Shown here: one piece after another, positions 21,244 to 31,948 of the stretch
Numbering within the stretch: position 1 is the first letter of the stretch
Layout: each line of letters starts with the position of its first letter
Source of the DNA: Gracilaria domingensis
Taxonomy: Eukaryota; Rhodophyta; Florideophyceae; Gracilariales; Gracilariaceae
Direction: 5' to 3'
Length of the DNA stretch: 64,000 nucleotides
NCBI GenBank assembly: GCA_022539475.1
Contig: VCMS01000241.1
Location: forward strand, 1-64,000
Made by a program: the position numbers and the translations under genes
The notes under the pieces: generated by a model
The model's input: only the letters and a program-made list of their open reading frames with translations
Told to the model about the DNA's origin: nothing
Database searches by the model: none

Positions 21244-21556
21244 TGTGTAATGAGTGCATAGAAGTGGACTATGCGATTTTAGGCTGTTTTGGGGGCCCCA
21301 CAAAGTGTATGGAAGCGGTTCCCAGCGGGCGAAACCGCCTCTCACATCTTCGTACTTCCAAGTCAACTAAAAAATCTCTATCTCTACTAACGTCTAAAGT
21401 GCTTAGTAGCCGCACAACATAGATAGAAGTATATAAAACACATTTATTACAAACAAAAACCAAAGTCTCAACAACCAGTAAGTAGATAGTATTTCAGTTC
21501 AGGATTTAGTCCTAATTTTCAAAGAATTTACTAAAAGTACAGTAGCTGTATTAACA
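21244..21556 (+). repeat. 5' LTR of the outer gypsy element
   Basis: A 313-bp LTR, TGTGTAATGAG to TTAACA. A TATATAAAA box at about 21431 is a candidate promoter. It pairs with 38140-38452 over its full length with many substitutions. Confidence 0.65.
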
Positions 21557-22813
21557 AATGGTAGCATCGATAACCACTGTTTATAGTGTAGGAATCTAAA
21601 CCAGGCTCCAAGAAACTAAGCGGTAGTGAGGCGAAGAACACTACTTTGGCAGCCGGAATTCAGATCAGTAAGAATTGACAAACTTGACGAGGAAAAGAAA
21701 GGCTCATGCAGGAACTCTAATTCGAAGTAAAGGAATAGTTCACCTACGAGTATATCAAGGAGGAGTAACTCAGTATCAATAACAAAAAACCAAACGTTTT
21801 CAAGAACGTCCTCCTCATCGGTAGTAGTATATTTCCAGAAGTCAGAGGTCAACTTTGAACACGAAATTATCCTTCGCCCAAATATATCCCTATCAGGAGC
21901 AATTCCAAATTGCCTGCTAACCATCTTCTCACAATAGAAATTACATACAACATCCTATTTTCTCGTGGATAAAAACCACGCTGATGCCGATCATCAACGA
22001 TCCGAAGCCGTTGCCGAAATCTATTCGTTCATAGCTGCACACGATGATTTGTCTGTAGCTCGTGGCGCGTAGGCAGCTGCCGGGATAGCTACGCAGAGTG
22101 TCACCTAGAATGGGTATGACGTATATAACTGATTTTTTTCTTAGAAATGAACAAAGTTGGAGCGAATGCTAGTTTCGACAGAAGATTTACAGTAGTAACA
22201 ATCCTCGACAAAGACCAGCCCCTATGCAGATAGGAAATATTACTTTCTAAAATCAGAATTATTTAATTTCCACGGAGAGAAGAAGATGACTTAGAGAACA
22301 ACTGTGTTTTACATGTGAGAAAAAGAACCGCATTACAAAAAATCATAATCAACGAAGAGTTGGTAACAACTTTAAAAATGAAACAAACACATAAACATAG
22401 CGCTAGTGTCAGGATCGACATTAGCGCATTCCCAGGAGGACGATAAGAAAAGTGAATTAAAACTATCTTTAGACAGAAAATAGGATGTAGAAATTATGAG
22501 ACAAGAAAACAAAGAATAAGAATTTGTAGCCCAAAAAGAGCATGAAAACGAAAATCGCTTCTACTACATCTTCAGGGAACGCTACTAAGCCAGAAAGAGT
22601 AGCAGCACTGTAAGATATTAATGAACATGGGCTGTGAGGACATAATGATCTCTAATGGCTTTGTCGATCGATTAGGGTTAAAGTATCAGAAAAGCCAGTA
22701 CGAAGCCGAGCTATGGGATGAAACGCTTTTACTATATTTCTGGGTATAAATAGCATCCCACTTAGTATCGGAAATGATTCCTTTAAAATTAGACCATTTT
22801 TTGTAGACTTAAT
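21557..22813 (+). pseudogene. Decayed gag and first part of the protease of the outer gypsy element
   Basis: Starts with a primer-binding-site-like TGGTAGCATCGA at 21559. The 21.6-22.6 kb part has no long frame and only its position suggests gag. From 22621 the frame encodes MGCEDIMISNGFVDRLGL, a segment following the active-site strand of gypsy proteases, and ends in RPFFVDLI at 22813, where the nested element begins. Confidence 0.45.
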
Positions 22814-23702
22814 TGTGGAGCAATCCCAGGAAGGGAAAATCCATCGAGGCAGTTCGAATCCCCGCTCTCAAGAGAGGTTCGCACAGCGACAGAGCACCCC
22901 GTATCCTCCGGTGTGAGTGTAAATCCACGAGGACTTCAGGCTATACCACAGGGTTGACAAATTATACCCGAACGGGAAAACCAAGCAAAGGAGACACAGT
23001 AGAGTAAGGATGCCGTGACCAGCGATAGTAGCTGTAGTCAATGTAGATATCCAAAGGTGGAACAACCAAATAATAGTAGGCGGTAGTGAACCGAACCAAT
23101 GGTAAAAGCAAAAGAAAGAACAGAGAAAAACCCAAGTACTGCGCCGGAGAGATAGTCCCGGTCGATATATAAAGATATGTGGAATCCACGAGTCACAAGA
23201 AAAATAAAAGAAAAACAATACCAATGATTGTATGCACTGCGTGCACTCTCCTGGTTGGATCCCTGGGATAGCTAGACCGTGATGCGGTAACTCGCTCCAC
23301 GAGGAGTTGTAGTCGTCGCGCAGGCGAAATAGTTAGAGCCGCACACCGGGTTCCCTTTGCTAGGTTTGTGATGGCGGTGAGCCATCACCTAAGTAGTAGA
23401 ATTAGCGGCCCTGTAAAGGGTTATCAAAAATATCTAAAAATTAGGTTACTCTAAGCACCTCATATGCACCATCCATCCCAGGCAGTCTTGACACTGTCGG
23501 ACCAAATCCCACGGGGTATTTCAAAAAATTATGAAAAGATTCACTCCATCCAAACAACAAAATAGTGGTACACATGTACACATTCCGGGTCCGGATCCAC
23601 GTCATCGTGCTACTCATAACCTCGAGTTCCCATCGATGGGCGTCTCAACAAGTTATGATTGCCACTACCGAAAAGTTCTCTCTGAAGAGGGTTTGCTCTA
23701 CA
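22814..23702 (-). repeat. Left LTR of the nested element (3' LTR)
   Basis: An 889-bp LTR from TGTGGAGCAATCCC to TTTGCTCTACA. Near 22850 it contains GTTCGAATCCC, a B-box-like string, but no tRNA fold was found around it. It is followed at 23703-23744 by 42 bases of the host gypsy element and at 23745-23791 by a second, diverged copy of the LTR terminus. Confidence 0.65.
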
Positions 23703-24413
23703 TTGATCATCTACGATACAATATTAGAAATGACATGGTCATTATGATTGCCACTACCGAAACGGTATCTGAGGAGAGTTTGCTGTACACATGCCCGTTC
23801 TGAAGAGGAAACCACCCTGGTTGACGACGAGTTCCGTGACGAACATCAGTATAAATATCTGACCGCTATGCCACTCTCCGAGCGCTTGGCTTCCATAGAT
23901 CCCCACTGGGATATCACACCAGTCTCTTCAGACCTCTCGAACGTGAGTGTAGCTATACATTTCCTAGTTTCTTCTCCGAAATCTCTGATTTCGGAAAGCA
24001 ATTCTGACCAACAGATTCCTCCGTCTTCCTGAAAGCAGACTCCGTCCGCAGCGTAACCTTCCCAGAATACTGGACCTTCCCCTGGTGCGGGACCTTCAAA
24101 TCCCCTGATGGGTCAGATTCATACCGGTTTCTGTTCGCTTTCTCTGCCTCTAACAGTACCTCTTGGTCAAGCCCTCGACGTGGGCGCGTGGAACGCTTTC
24201 GATCCTATGCCGACCGTGCCGGCCATTCCAACTTGGATTCCGCGTAGCGCACTTGTCAATCGTGATCCCTTGCAGGACCCCCGATTGTATTCCCGGGCAC
24301 CTTAGTTCCACACTGTAGCGGTAAATGACGCCGCATTGTTGGACTCGTATGCCGAGAATGGTGTACTTCCTGGCGACCTTTCAGTTGCGGTTGCCCAATC
24401 GTGGGCTTGACGC
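23703..24413. other. Rearranged junction: host-element fragment plus LTR-terminus copy
   Basis: Bases 23703-23744 repeat the outer gypsy sequence that also follows the right LTR at 35577-35618. Bases 23745-23791 resemble the last ~45 bases of the LTR (ATGATTGCCACTACCGAAA, ending TTTGCTGTACA). After that come plus-strand frames with stops (23748-24305) rich in Pro and Ser that may be the decayed upstream part of the ORF at 24414. Confidence 0.45.
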
Positions 24414-25631
24414 GTGCGCGTAGCGATACCTCTTGGTCATCTCAGTGTGAAACATGGTCAGACTCGTGACGACGGGAGAAGTAACATTGCGAGAATCGCA
24501 TACCAACGCTTGGTCCGTATCCGCGGTAATACCCTCATTCCATTCGAGTACGGGCTCGATGTTGCCATATTCCGAGCTCACGGAGAAGAATCTTACGGTG
24601 CAAACTTGGCTGCCCTTGTGGGGACTATCCAACAGTTTGATAGATTATCGCGACCGGTTATCCGTGACAAATTATTGTGCTGGGAGCGACCCTTTCTCCG
24701 TGCCGGGTTCCGGTACATGCGAAGCAAGCTGCGAGACGATTACTTGCAGGACAGCGTCCGGTTTGAGCGCAAGGCTCGTTCCGAATTCGGATTCTTGGTT
24801 CATTACCAGAATTTAGAAGCTCGAGCGATCGCAGCGCGATTCCTTCATGGACGTTATCCAGCCCTGCTCCATTGGTGGGGTATGGTGGAATTTCTTCGTG
24901 GATGTGTCCCAGAGTTGCCGTCATGCTTGACCTACCTAGGTTCGAAGCTCTTGCCCAACCGACATAGCGGTTACTGCTCCGTTTTCCTTACCGAATGGAT
25001 TGCCCGTGTGGACGTGCTACGCCTATGGGAAGCGCATTACCAATGCCGAATCTGGCATCTTCCGATAGCACCCCGGAACAATCTTCGTACGATTAACCTG
25101 CGAGTTGCCCTTGAGGGTGAGTCCAACTTGGAAGAACTCAGGTACCTGGTCGATTTCATTGACAGCGTAAATTGGAACACCGTGCCTTACAACCAACCTG
25201 ATTGTGGCGAGCTTCGGGTCTTCGACCGTTCTCCAGGACGCAGAAGTTACCGAGCCGGTGATTTCGTCTATTACGATCCCTACGAGGGCTTGTTGTGTTC
25301 GTCTGCTCAGACAGCGGCCATTCAAGACGCACAGCGTATCATTTCTCATGGACACCCGAGGGTGTATGTCGATGCTGACGAGTTGGCACCTCCGGCCGAC
25401 CTAGAAGATCCGATGATGGACCATGACGCAATGAACGTTGACCAAGATGGTGGAATGGGCGCTCGGGGTGCGGACTTTGGTTATAATCCAAACGTAGGTA
25501 GTCTCGTGGTAGGTGACCCAGAAGAGGTTACCATCCGCCACTTCCTGACCTCAATGGGTGTGAACATTCCTGGGGACGTTTCCACGACAAAAGAGCTACG
25601 CGCATCCGTTGCGCAGTACTTCCAATCATGA
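24414..25631 (+). CDS. Long ORF antisense to the nested retroelement, unknown function
   Basis: An uninterrupted 405-codon frame opening after a TGA at 24408-24410; its first codon is GTG and the first in-frame Met is far inside, so the original start is lost or upstream of stops at 23748-24305. The protein is rich in Arg, Trp and Tyr with helical segments such as AFRYMRSKLRDDYL and NLEARAIAARFLHGRYP, and an acidic tail. No family is recognised. It lies between the chromodomain of the minus-strand element and its 3' LTR, on the opposite strand. Antisense or extra ORFs are known in some long LTR elements; a captured host gene or a gag-like protein from another element are alternatives. Confidence 0.45.
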   Translation: MRVAIPLGHLSVKHGQTRDDGRSNIARIAYQRLVRIRGNTLIPFEYGLDVAIFRAHGEESYGANLAALVGTIQQFDRLSRPVIRDKLLCWERPFLRAGFRYMRSKLRDDYLQDSVRFERKARSEFGFLVHYQNLEARAIAARFLHGRYPALLHWWGMVEFLRGCVPELPSCLTYLGSKLLPNRHSGYCSVFLTEWIARVDVLRLWEAHYQCRIWHLPIAPRNNLRTINLRVALEGESNLEELRYLVDFIDSVNWNTVPYNQPDCGELRVFDRSPGRRSYRAGDFVYYDPYEGLLCSSAQTAAIQDAQRIISHGHPRVYVDADELAPPADLEDPMMDHDAMNVDQDGGMGARGADFGYNPNVGSLVVGDPEEVTIRHFLTSMGVNIPGDVSTTKELRASVAQYFQS

Positions 25632-25981
25632 GAAACTTTTTTTGTGGGGTGCTCATGAACGCATGGTGTTGACCAACTACACGAACTCAATGACATGTAG
25701 ACGATATGAACAAACCAACAACTAGTGTTAAACTTCTGATAGGTCTTCTTTGCTTCTTCTCCGAATCTTCATAATGACCGTCATCGGAAAATCTTCTCTT
25801 CAAACGTTTATTGGCAGTGTCCGTGATCATGATTGGTGAACCATTCCAGGGTAGCTAACCTTTCCACTTCATTCGAAAGTTTTTGTTCTTCTCTTCATAC
25901 AGCAATTTCTTCACGTTCTTCTTCTCCTTCTCGAGTAACTAGAGGTCCCTTCGCGGGCTACGCGTCATCGCCACAGTAGCG
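25632..25981. other. Spacer between antisense ORF and chromodomain, nothing recognised
   Basis: Pyrimidine-rich sequence on the plus strand (runs of TTCTTCTTC at 25907-25935), equal to a purine-rich tract on the minus strand that could belong to the element's 3' untranslated part. No gene is supported. Confidence 0.35.
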
Positions 25982-26173
25982 TCATCCAGTTTGGGCTTCG
26001 CCGATGTTGGGCGGTAGTGGGGTACCGATGGGTCGGTGATAGCGAGCAATGAAAGACCTAGGCAGGTGTCTCACAGGTTCGTGGGTGTCTGCTGATGACG
26101 GAAATCCATACCATCGCACGCGATTAAGCCACCCTCCATTTGGAGCTTTTTCGTGATTCAAAATTTTCTCCAC
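25982..26173 (-). CDS. Chromodomain of the nested gypsy integrase (fragment)
   Basis: VEKILNHEKAPNGG, then VRWYGFPSSADTHEP and a hydrophobic L, matches the chromodomain consensus Y-V-V-E-K-I-L ... L-V-R-W-x-G-Y-x-x-x-x-D-T-W-E-P; His replaces the conserved Trp after DT. In chromoviruses this domain sits at the integrase C-terminus and directs insertion to marked chromatin. Here it is separated from the integrase core by about 1.6 kb and frame breaks. Confidence 0.6.
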   Translation of the reverse strand: MEKILNHEKAPNGGWLNRVRWYGFPSSADTHEPVRHLPRSFIARYHRPIGTPLPPNIGEAQTG

Positions 26174-26433
26174 AACGTACTCACGTGGCTACGCCGCTTG
26201 GTCGGTCGTTGAGTTCATCATACTATTTCCGCACGGAGTTACAACGATGATGCCGATATAAGAGTGCAGCCTTGACGGCGTATTGACTCCTTCAACAACC
26301 AGTAATGGTTCCACAATTAAGCATCGATGTGTCAATTCAACCGTCGTATTGTTGGTAATGACCAATTTCCATTCAGTCAAGAAAGTTATTCTATGAAAGA
26401 GAGCGACGAGCTGATCGTCACAAGCTGAATTCA

Positions 26434-27031
26434 ATACGATTTGGACAACGTAGTGCGAAGTTATCGCATCTCGAACACGAGTATCCCTGTCGATACCACG
26501 GGAGTTAAGCGTTCTGACGGTGGAGCTCGACGGTTACGCGCCGTGTGGCCTGCAAGTGCAAAGCAATTTAATTGGTTAGAGCACCACACACGTGGCTTTG
26601 TGGAACTGCTTCCTATTGGGAGAACAACTGCCAAGTGGCCATGTGCACTTACAAGTATTTCTGCTGTGTAACAACATCTAATTGGTTCGTCCATCTGCCA
26701 CTTGGAAGTGTGCAACCCATTTTCATTGGTAGTGCACCCAATTCACATTGGAAATGGTTTCTGAGAAGTGGAGTTGTGCAAAAGAATCCCATTGGTTGGG
26801 CAACATACCAAGTGTTCTTGTGCTACGCCGCTCGTTGCGATGGCTACCGGCGGCACCGTGATGCATCAAATCCTGCCAAAATTGGCCGATTTCCATTGCG
26901 CAATGCGCCTTTTCAAAACGGACAATGCCGTTCAACAAGGGTCGGTTGAAAAACCTTGGTTAGGTACCGTAATCGTCGCCTATGCGGCAGAACACGCCGT
27001 GTCGCAGTTCCTGACGCTGAAGCGTAGTAAG
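26434..27031. other. Cluster of CCAAT boxes inside the nested element
   Basis: Six ATTGG motifs (CCAAT on the minus strand) fall at about 26574, 26613, 26678, 26731, 26749 and 26790. Open frames here are short and without motifs. The block separates the chromodomain from the integrase and may be a small insertion. A similar CCAAT-rich block is at 39720-39980. Confidence 0.4.
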
Positions 27032-27800
27032 CTAGTCAGCACGAGCTCTGCGCGTGTGCTGAGTCTCCCACGAGGGTGTGCTCCGTATCATTATGCATGA
27101 CCTGAACGAGGTAGACTTCAAAAAATTCATCGCTGCAAGCAACAAGCCAGGGTCTGTGGACACAGTCTTCGTACTCGACGAACGATTCCTAACGGAAATG
27201 ACCAATTGGTTCTGAAGATTTCCACGTTGCGGCAAATCATCGCTGCGAGATGCGGGGCTCGGTATCAAGGATGAGACAACGTCATGCATCTCTTCCCTCT
27301 TCTCAAGCTGAGATACCGATGCGATAACAATCTCGGGTGGTGGGGTTACGCGGGCGTGTGGATCCACAGGATTCTCTAATAGAGTAGATGAAGAATTAGC
27401 CGACTTCTGCGGCAAATCAGTCAAGCCTCGATCCAGATGCTGAACTGTAGCGAGCCGTGGGGGCGAGGTTGCTTCAGTTTAACTTGAATTACCCTGTGGA
27501 GGTACAGTGATAGTTTCTACAGTAGGATTGTGAGCAGCAGTGACGCAATCGCGTGACAGCCGTTCATGAAGGCCATTGATATCCAGTACGACAGAGTCCG
27601 TTCGGGTGAAACTTCCCTTATGAGGTCCCTCAGCAATAGGAGAGAGTTTAAGCTTTGGTTCCTTCTCGGAGTTGTATTATTCCTTACGGGCAAAAACGAG
27701 GTGGCCAGGATTAAGAACCGAGGGTAGCGGTGTACGAATTCGCTTGTCAAAGTTAGCCTTGTAGGCAGATTTTGCTTTAGCCATAGCTTTCCGAGCGACT
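27032..27800 (-). pseudogene. Degenerate linker after the integrase core
   Basis: Short minus-strand frames (27032-27424 and 27517-27750) rich in Ser, Pro and Arg continue the integrase C-terminal direction but have no clear motif. Probably the decayed integrase tail that once joined the chromodomain. Confidence 0.35.
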
Positions 27801-27826
27801 AGAACCATCTTTTCTAACCAAGCCTT

Positions 27827-28750
27827 CTAGATATCCCGATATAACCGTTCCGAAAGGAACGCGCCCAGCTTGGGTTGAGACTCGATAGCGACCGGAGGCG
27901 GTATCCTTGACACTACGAGCTCAAATGGAGATAAACTGGTGACGCGGTGAACCTGTGTGTTGTATGCATACGTAATAGCGTCTGTGAAAAGGTCGCATTT
28001 CTTAGGGTGATCGGATACATAGGATCTTAATGCTTTAAGCATCGTACGGTTGAACCGTTCGACTTGTCTGCTCCCTTGGGGATGATACGTAGAGGTAAAG
28101 AGACTCCTGACATCCAAGACACGGCAGACGTCTTGAAAGAATTTCGAAGCGAATTGTCCTCCATTGCCGGACAGAACCTAAACAGGTGGGCCATGGGCAA
28201 AAATACAATGCTGGACGAACGCTTGCGCTATCGTCATTGCAGTGATGGTCCTTAAAAGAACTGTACCAAACAGTTTGGAACACCTGTCCGTAATGATCAA
28301 AAGAAAACGATGAAAACGAGCGGCCACGGAGTAGTGGTTCAAGAATGTCAATCGCCACGAACTCCAGTGGAGCACTTGCAGGAAAATGCGTGAGCTCCTT
28401 CGAGTATTTTCGGAGACGGAGATTCTTCTTCGAGCATTCCGTACAACCACGGCGAACTGCGTAGCAGTCTATCGCATTGCGCGCCAATGGAAAACTCTGC
28501 GTAGTTTCGAATACAACTTCCTTCCACCAAGATGAGCCCCCATTTTCACACAATGTGAAAGATGTAAAACTCTCTGTTGTAGAGTATGAGGTACCACAAT
28601 CTGTTTATGTTCCTTATTAACGAAACGAACCAGATAACCTTGGTCATTCATAGCGAACGGTATGTGAAAACCTTCATTTAGGCGAGAGCGTATCTGCGGA
28701 CATGGATCGGACATATGCACTCTGATCATCTCCTCAGAAGTAAAAGGCAC
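27827..28750 (-). pseudogene. Integrase of the nested gypsy element, frameshifted
   Basis: The zinc-binding region reads HLSHCVKMGAHLGG ... RRGCTEC, giving the H-x3-H and C-x2-C pairs. PLEFVAIDILEP carries the first catalytic Asp. After a frame change, 28117-27827 encodes STYHPQGSRQVERFNRTML, containing the catalytic Glu in the usual H-P-Q-x-x-x-x-x-E-R-x-N context. At least two frameshifts prevent a complete product. Confidence 0.65.
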
Positions 28751-29590
28751 AAAGGAACCCGACGGAGGTTCCGTGGATTCGGTAACAATAAATCGTCACA
28801 CAAGTCATCATCTATCGTCTCGATCAAACCATCCTCGGTCATAACATAAAACACGGTATCTCCAATTCTTCCGTGGCGGACGTATAAGCGTTTGTCCCTA
28901 GACGAGAAGTGCATCTGCTTAACAGTTTAGAGAGCCTTTCTTATAGTGAACTTCGAAATCGAATTCTGCAAACGGAGACGCCAGCGCATTAACCTGCCAG
29001 AGGGTTCCGATATCCCGAAGAGCCAACGGAGAGCCGAATGGTCGGTATGCCCCACGAAGTGAGTACCCAATAAAAGGGTCGCAGTATGTTCCATGCCGAC
29101 ACCCCGGCTAAACATTCTTTCTCAGAAACTGAGTAGTTCTTCTAATGAACATTCAGTGTCCTTGACCTTCCAACGAGATAAAAGAACAAAGGAATCTCCG
29201 AGAGGTTCTGGAATCGGCGTAACAAATAAATCGTCACACAAGTCATCATCTATCGTCTCGATAAACCATCCGGTCATACCATAAAACACGGTATCTCCAA
29301 TTCTCCGTGGGACGTATGGTTGTCCTAGACGAGAATGCATCTGTTAACGTTAGAGAGCCTTTCATGTTCGAAATCGAATTCTGCCAAACGGAGACGCCAG
29401 CGCATTAACCTGCCAGAGGGTTCCGATATCCGAAGAGCCAACGGAGAGCCGAATGGTCGGTATGCCCCACGAAGTGAGTACCCAATAAAAAGGGTCGCAG
29501 TATGTTCCATGCCGACACCCCGGCTAAACATTCTTTCTCAGAAACTGAGTAGTTCTTCTAATGAACATTCAGTGTCCTTGACCAATAGCC
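28740..29590 (-). repeat. 421-bp tandem duplication of the RNase H region
   Basis: Two consecutive copies (about 28740-29165 and 29165-29590) carry the same RNase H text: on the minus strand HTDHSALRWLF and SGRLMRWRLRL. The second genomic copy differs from the first by many single-base losses and short gaps (for example CTTCCGTGGCGGACG against CTCCGTGGGACG), rather than by substitutions. This may be a real duplication or an unpolished long-read assembly artefact. Confidence 0.65.
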
Positions 29591-30600
29591 AACCGGTCTA
29601 CGAGTTCGTCTTCCAAGGTAAGAGCGCAACCAACTTGGTAGGCACTAACGTCTCTGTACACCGAATATGGCAAGCCAGGAGTTGGTAAATCCAAAACTGG
29701 TGGTGACGTTACAGCGTCAACATGGATCTGAAATACAGAAGCTTCCGCTTCGCTAAAGGGTTCCAGCTCAACTGGCCTTCCTTTCTTCAAAAGCTCGTGA
29801 AGAGGAGCCGAGATCTTGGCAAAATTCGGAACGAATCTACGATACACGTTACAAAGTCCAAGAAAAGAACGGAGTCCAGTTTGATTCGTGGGATGCTTGA
29901 CTTCCTTCAAGGGTTTCACACGAACTTCTTCAATCGAGAGCTTTCCGGGACGGATCGTATATCCAAGATACTGAACCGAATCGGTGAAAAACTCGCACTT
30001 CTTTAACTTCAGAGTTATTCCGGCATCGCCGAGAACACGCATGACTTCTCGCAGATGAGACAAATGATCGTCTTTGTTGTTGGAAAAGATGATCAGTCAT
30101 CAAGGTATACCAAACAGCTCTTTCATTAGTATGGAGCCAGTAGAATGTCCAACGCTCTTTGAAACGTAGCACGCGCGTTTGTGGGCATACAAGGCATTCG
30201 CTTAAAATGATACAGGCCTTGGTGGCATACGAAACCGGTTTTCTCACGGTCTTCCTTGCAGATAGGAACTTGCCAATATCCCCAATTCGCGTCGAGGGCG
30301 GTAAAAACCCGAGCACTCCCGACTGAGTCAATGCATTCATCCATTCGTGGAATCGGGTGGACGTCCCTAACCGTGACCGACTTGAGTCGATCGTAATCAA
30401 TACGGAATCGCCTCGATCCGTCCTTCTTAGGGGCGAGTACTACCGGTGATGCCCATGGAGATTGGGGCGGATCGATGACTCCACCCCTAAGCAGCTTCTC
30501 AACTTGAGATTCTTCTTCTTCCCTAGCCTCAGGACCAGCTCTATAATGGTGTTGCGCTATCGTCCAAGTGTTCAGAAGCAGATCAAATTCTGTGCTCGGT
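29569..30600 (-). pseudogene. Reverse transcriptase of the nested gypsy element
   Basis: RDVHPIPRMDECID and DANWGYWQVPI match RT blocks around the first catalytic Asp; HFKRMP and ATFQRAL follow. LVYLDD, the Y-x-D-D active site, is present near 30085-30115 but the frame breaks right after it, and reading resumes with SHLREVMRVLGDAGI and the conserved Y-L-G-Y and FLG-x-x-x-Y-R-R-F segments. The part toward 29569 is the RT/RNase H connection. Confidence 0.65.
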
Positions 30601-30698
30601 AATCGATATCTTTGCTAGTAAACCATCCCACGTCCGGGTAGACTGCCTCAACATATCACGTAATTTCTCACGATGAGTGTCTGGTCCATGTTCCAGAT

Positions 30699-31300
30699 TC
30701 AATTCTTCCAATTCCGTAACAGGATCCTTCTGTTCATGTCCAAAGGGACTAGCTTTGCCTCAGGCTCTAATGATGCGTTCGGCGTACCGACATCCGAAAC
30801 GGTTGCAATTATCTCCTCTTCCCCCTTCCCAGAGTGTTGTACGACGAGTTCGTTCGCGAGGGTAAACTTGGTAGGTATTACAGAAGCCGGATGCGGCATT
30901 ATTGAACCAATACCTTGGTGTTTGGTGCACCATTGAGAATTGGGCCACAAATTGGCTATCAAAAGCTTAAAAGTCGTCTGGGGTTCAATAGGAACAACTC
31001 CATTAGTGAATGAAAGACGACGAAAATCATGCAGTGATTGTATCAGTTGTACGACACATAAACCATGCTGGTTCGAGCTCACAGTGACCTAAGTTTGGGA
31101 TTTTGCAGGAATCGAAATTGAACGGAGGCACCGTAAACCAGTAGAACTTCTATCCATATTTGGATTATGCTGTGCGGCAGAGAGACGAACTTGACGCTTG
31201 AAAGCTTGGCGGAGCGGCTCCCGAAGAATCGGTTTGGTTCAAACATCTTCCGTTTCGACACATTTAGAACGCGGAGGAATCACTTTGACGAACCTCTCGC
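30699..31300 (-). pseudogene. Protease-RT linker of the nested gypsy element
   Basis: Minus-strand frames give a linker with RRLSFTNGVVPIEP and a region ending in MSSNQHGLC; the order and position between protease and RT support assignment, but no diagnostic motif is present. Confidence 0.35.
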
Positions 31301-31358
31301 AAAAGTCGCATCTCAGAATAACGAGAGAAGCTAACGATTCGCATACGAGAAATTCTAA

Positions 31359-31583
31359 TTAGACTGCGCATTGGCCGAGCCGTACCATTTTGTCAATGAA
31401 GCCTTCTGTTCGTAACGGATTGTTGTTTGCATCGGCAATATCCAGCGATGGACCTTGACGAATCAACGGCCGTAACGAGGCAGTTAACAACGATTTAACC
31501 AAAAGGCAAGGACCAGCTCCTGTATGTAGAACAGATAAATGTCGAACCATGAACTGGTTGAACAAGCCAAGGTCTTTGTACAC
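31359..31583 (-). pseudogene. Retropepsin-like protease with His for the catalytic Asp
   Basis: VLHTGAGPCLLV matches the D-T-G-A-G-P-x-L-V active-site block of this type of gypsy protease, with His in place of the catalytic Asp; the flap-like and second strand (DIADANNNPL) follow. Without the Asp the enzyme would be dead, consistent with the decayed state of the element. Confidence 0.5.
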
Positions 31584-31948
31584 CTTTTAGTTACGTTTGG
31601 CCATGACCATAACCCGATCCGAGATACGGCGATTTCTATACCCCACCCACGGTCCACGCAGGACACCAAAGTGTCTCGAGTTCACGTCGGAAGCAGCCGT
31701 GTTCTTACCAAGGATCTTGACTGAAGAGCGAGGCGATGACGCCTCGGGCGCCACACTCCTCGACTCTGTGGGCGCCTCTTTGTTCGGGGAGACTCCCAAA
31801 ATTAGTTTGTCGAAGGCGAATCCACCGAAGCGGTTTTGCCCCCTTCTCATGACTGAACGACGTCAGAGGTTGAAGCTCCTTGAGATACCGGTGCCTGGTT
31901 GGAGACGGATGCAACAGTACTTGGCAAGAACAGCGAACTAACCTGTTA

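Noticed and set aside
22840-22875. tRNA gene suggested by GTTCGAATCCC in the LTR
   Set aside because: No acceptor, D or anticodon stems could be placed around it; the same string is simply repeated in the other LTR.
26455-26560. 5S rRNA-like string with GGGAGTTAAGCG
   Set aside because: Only a dozen bases resemble 5S rRNA; the expected helices and length are absent.
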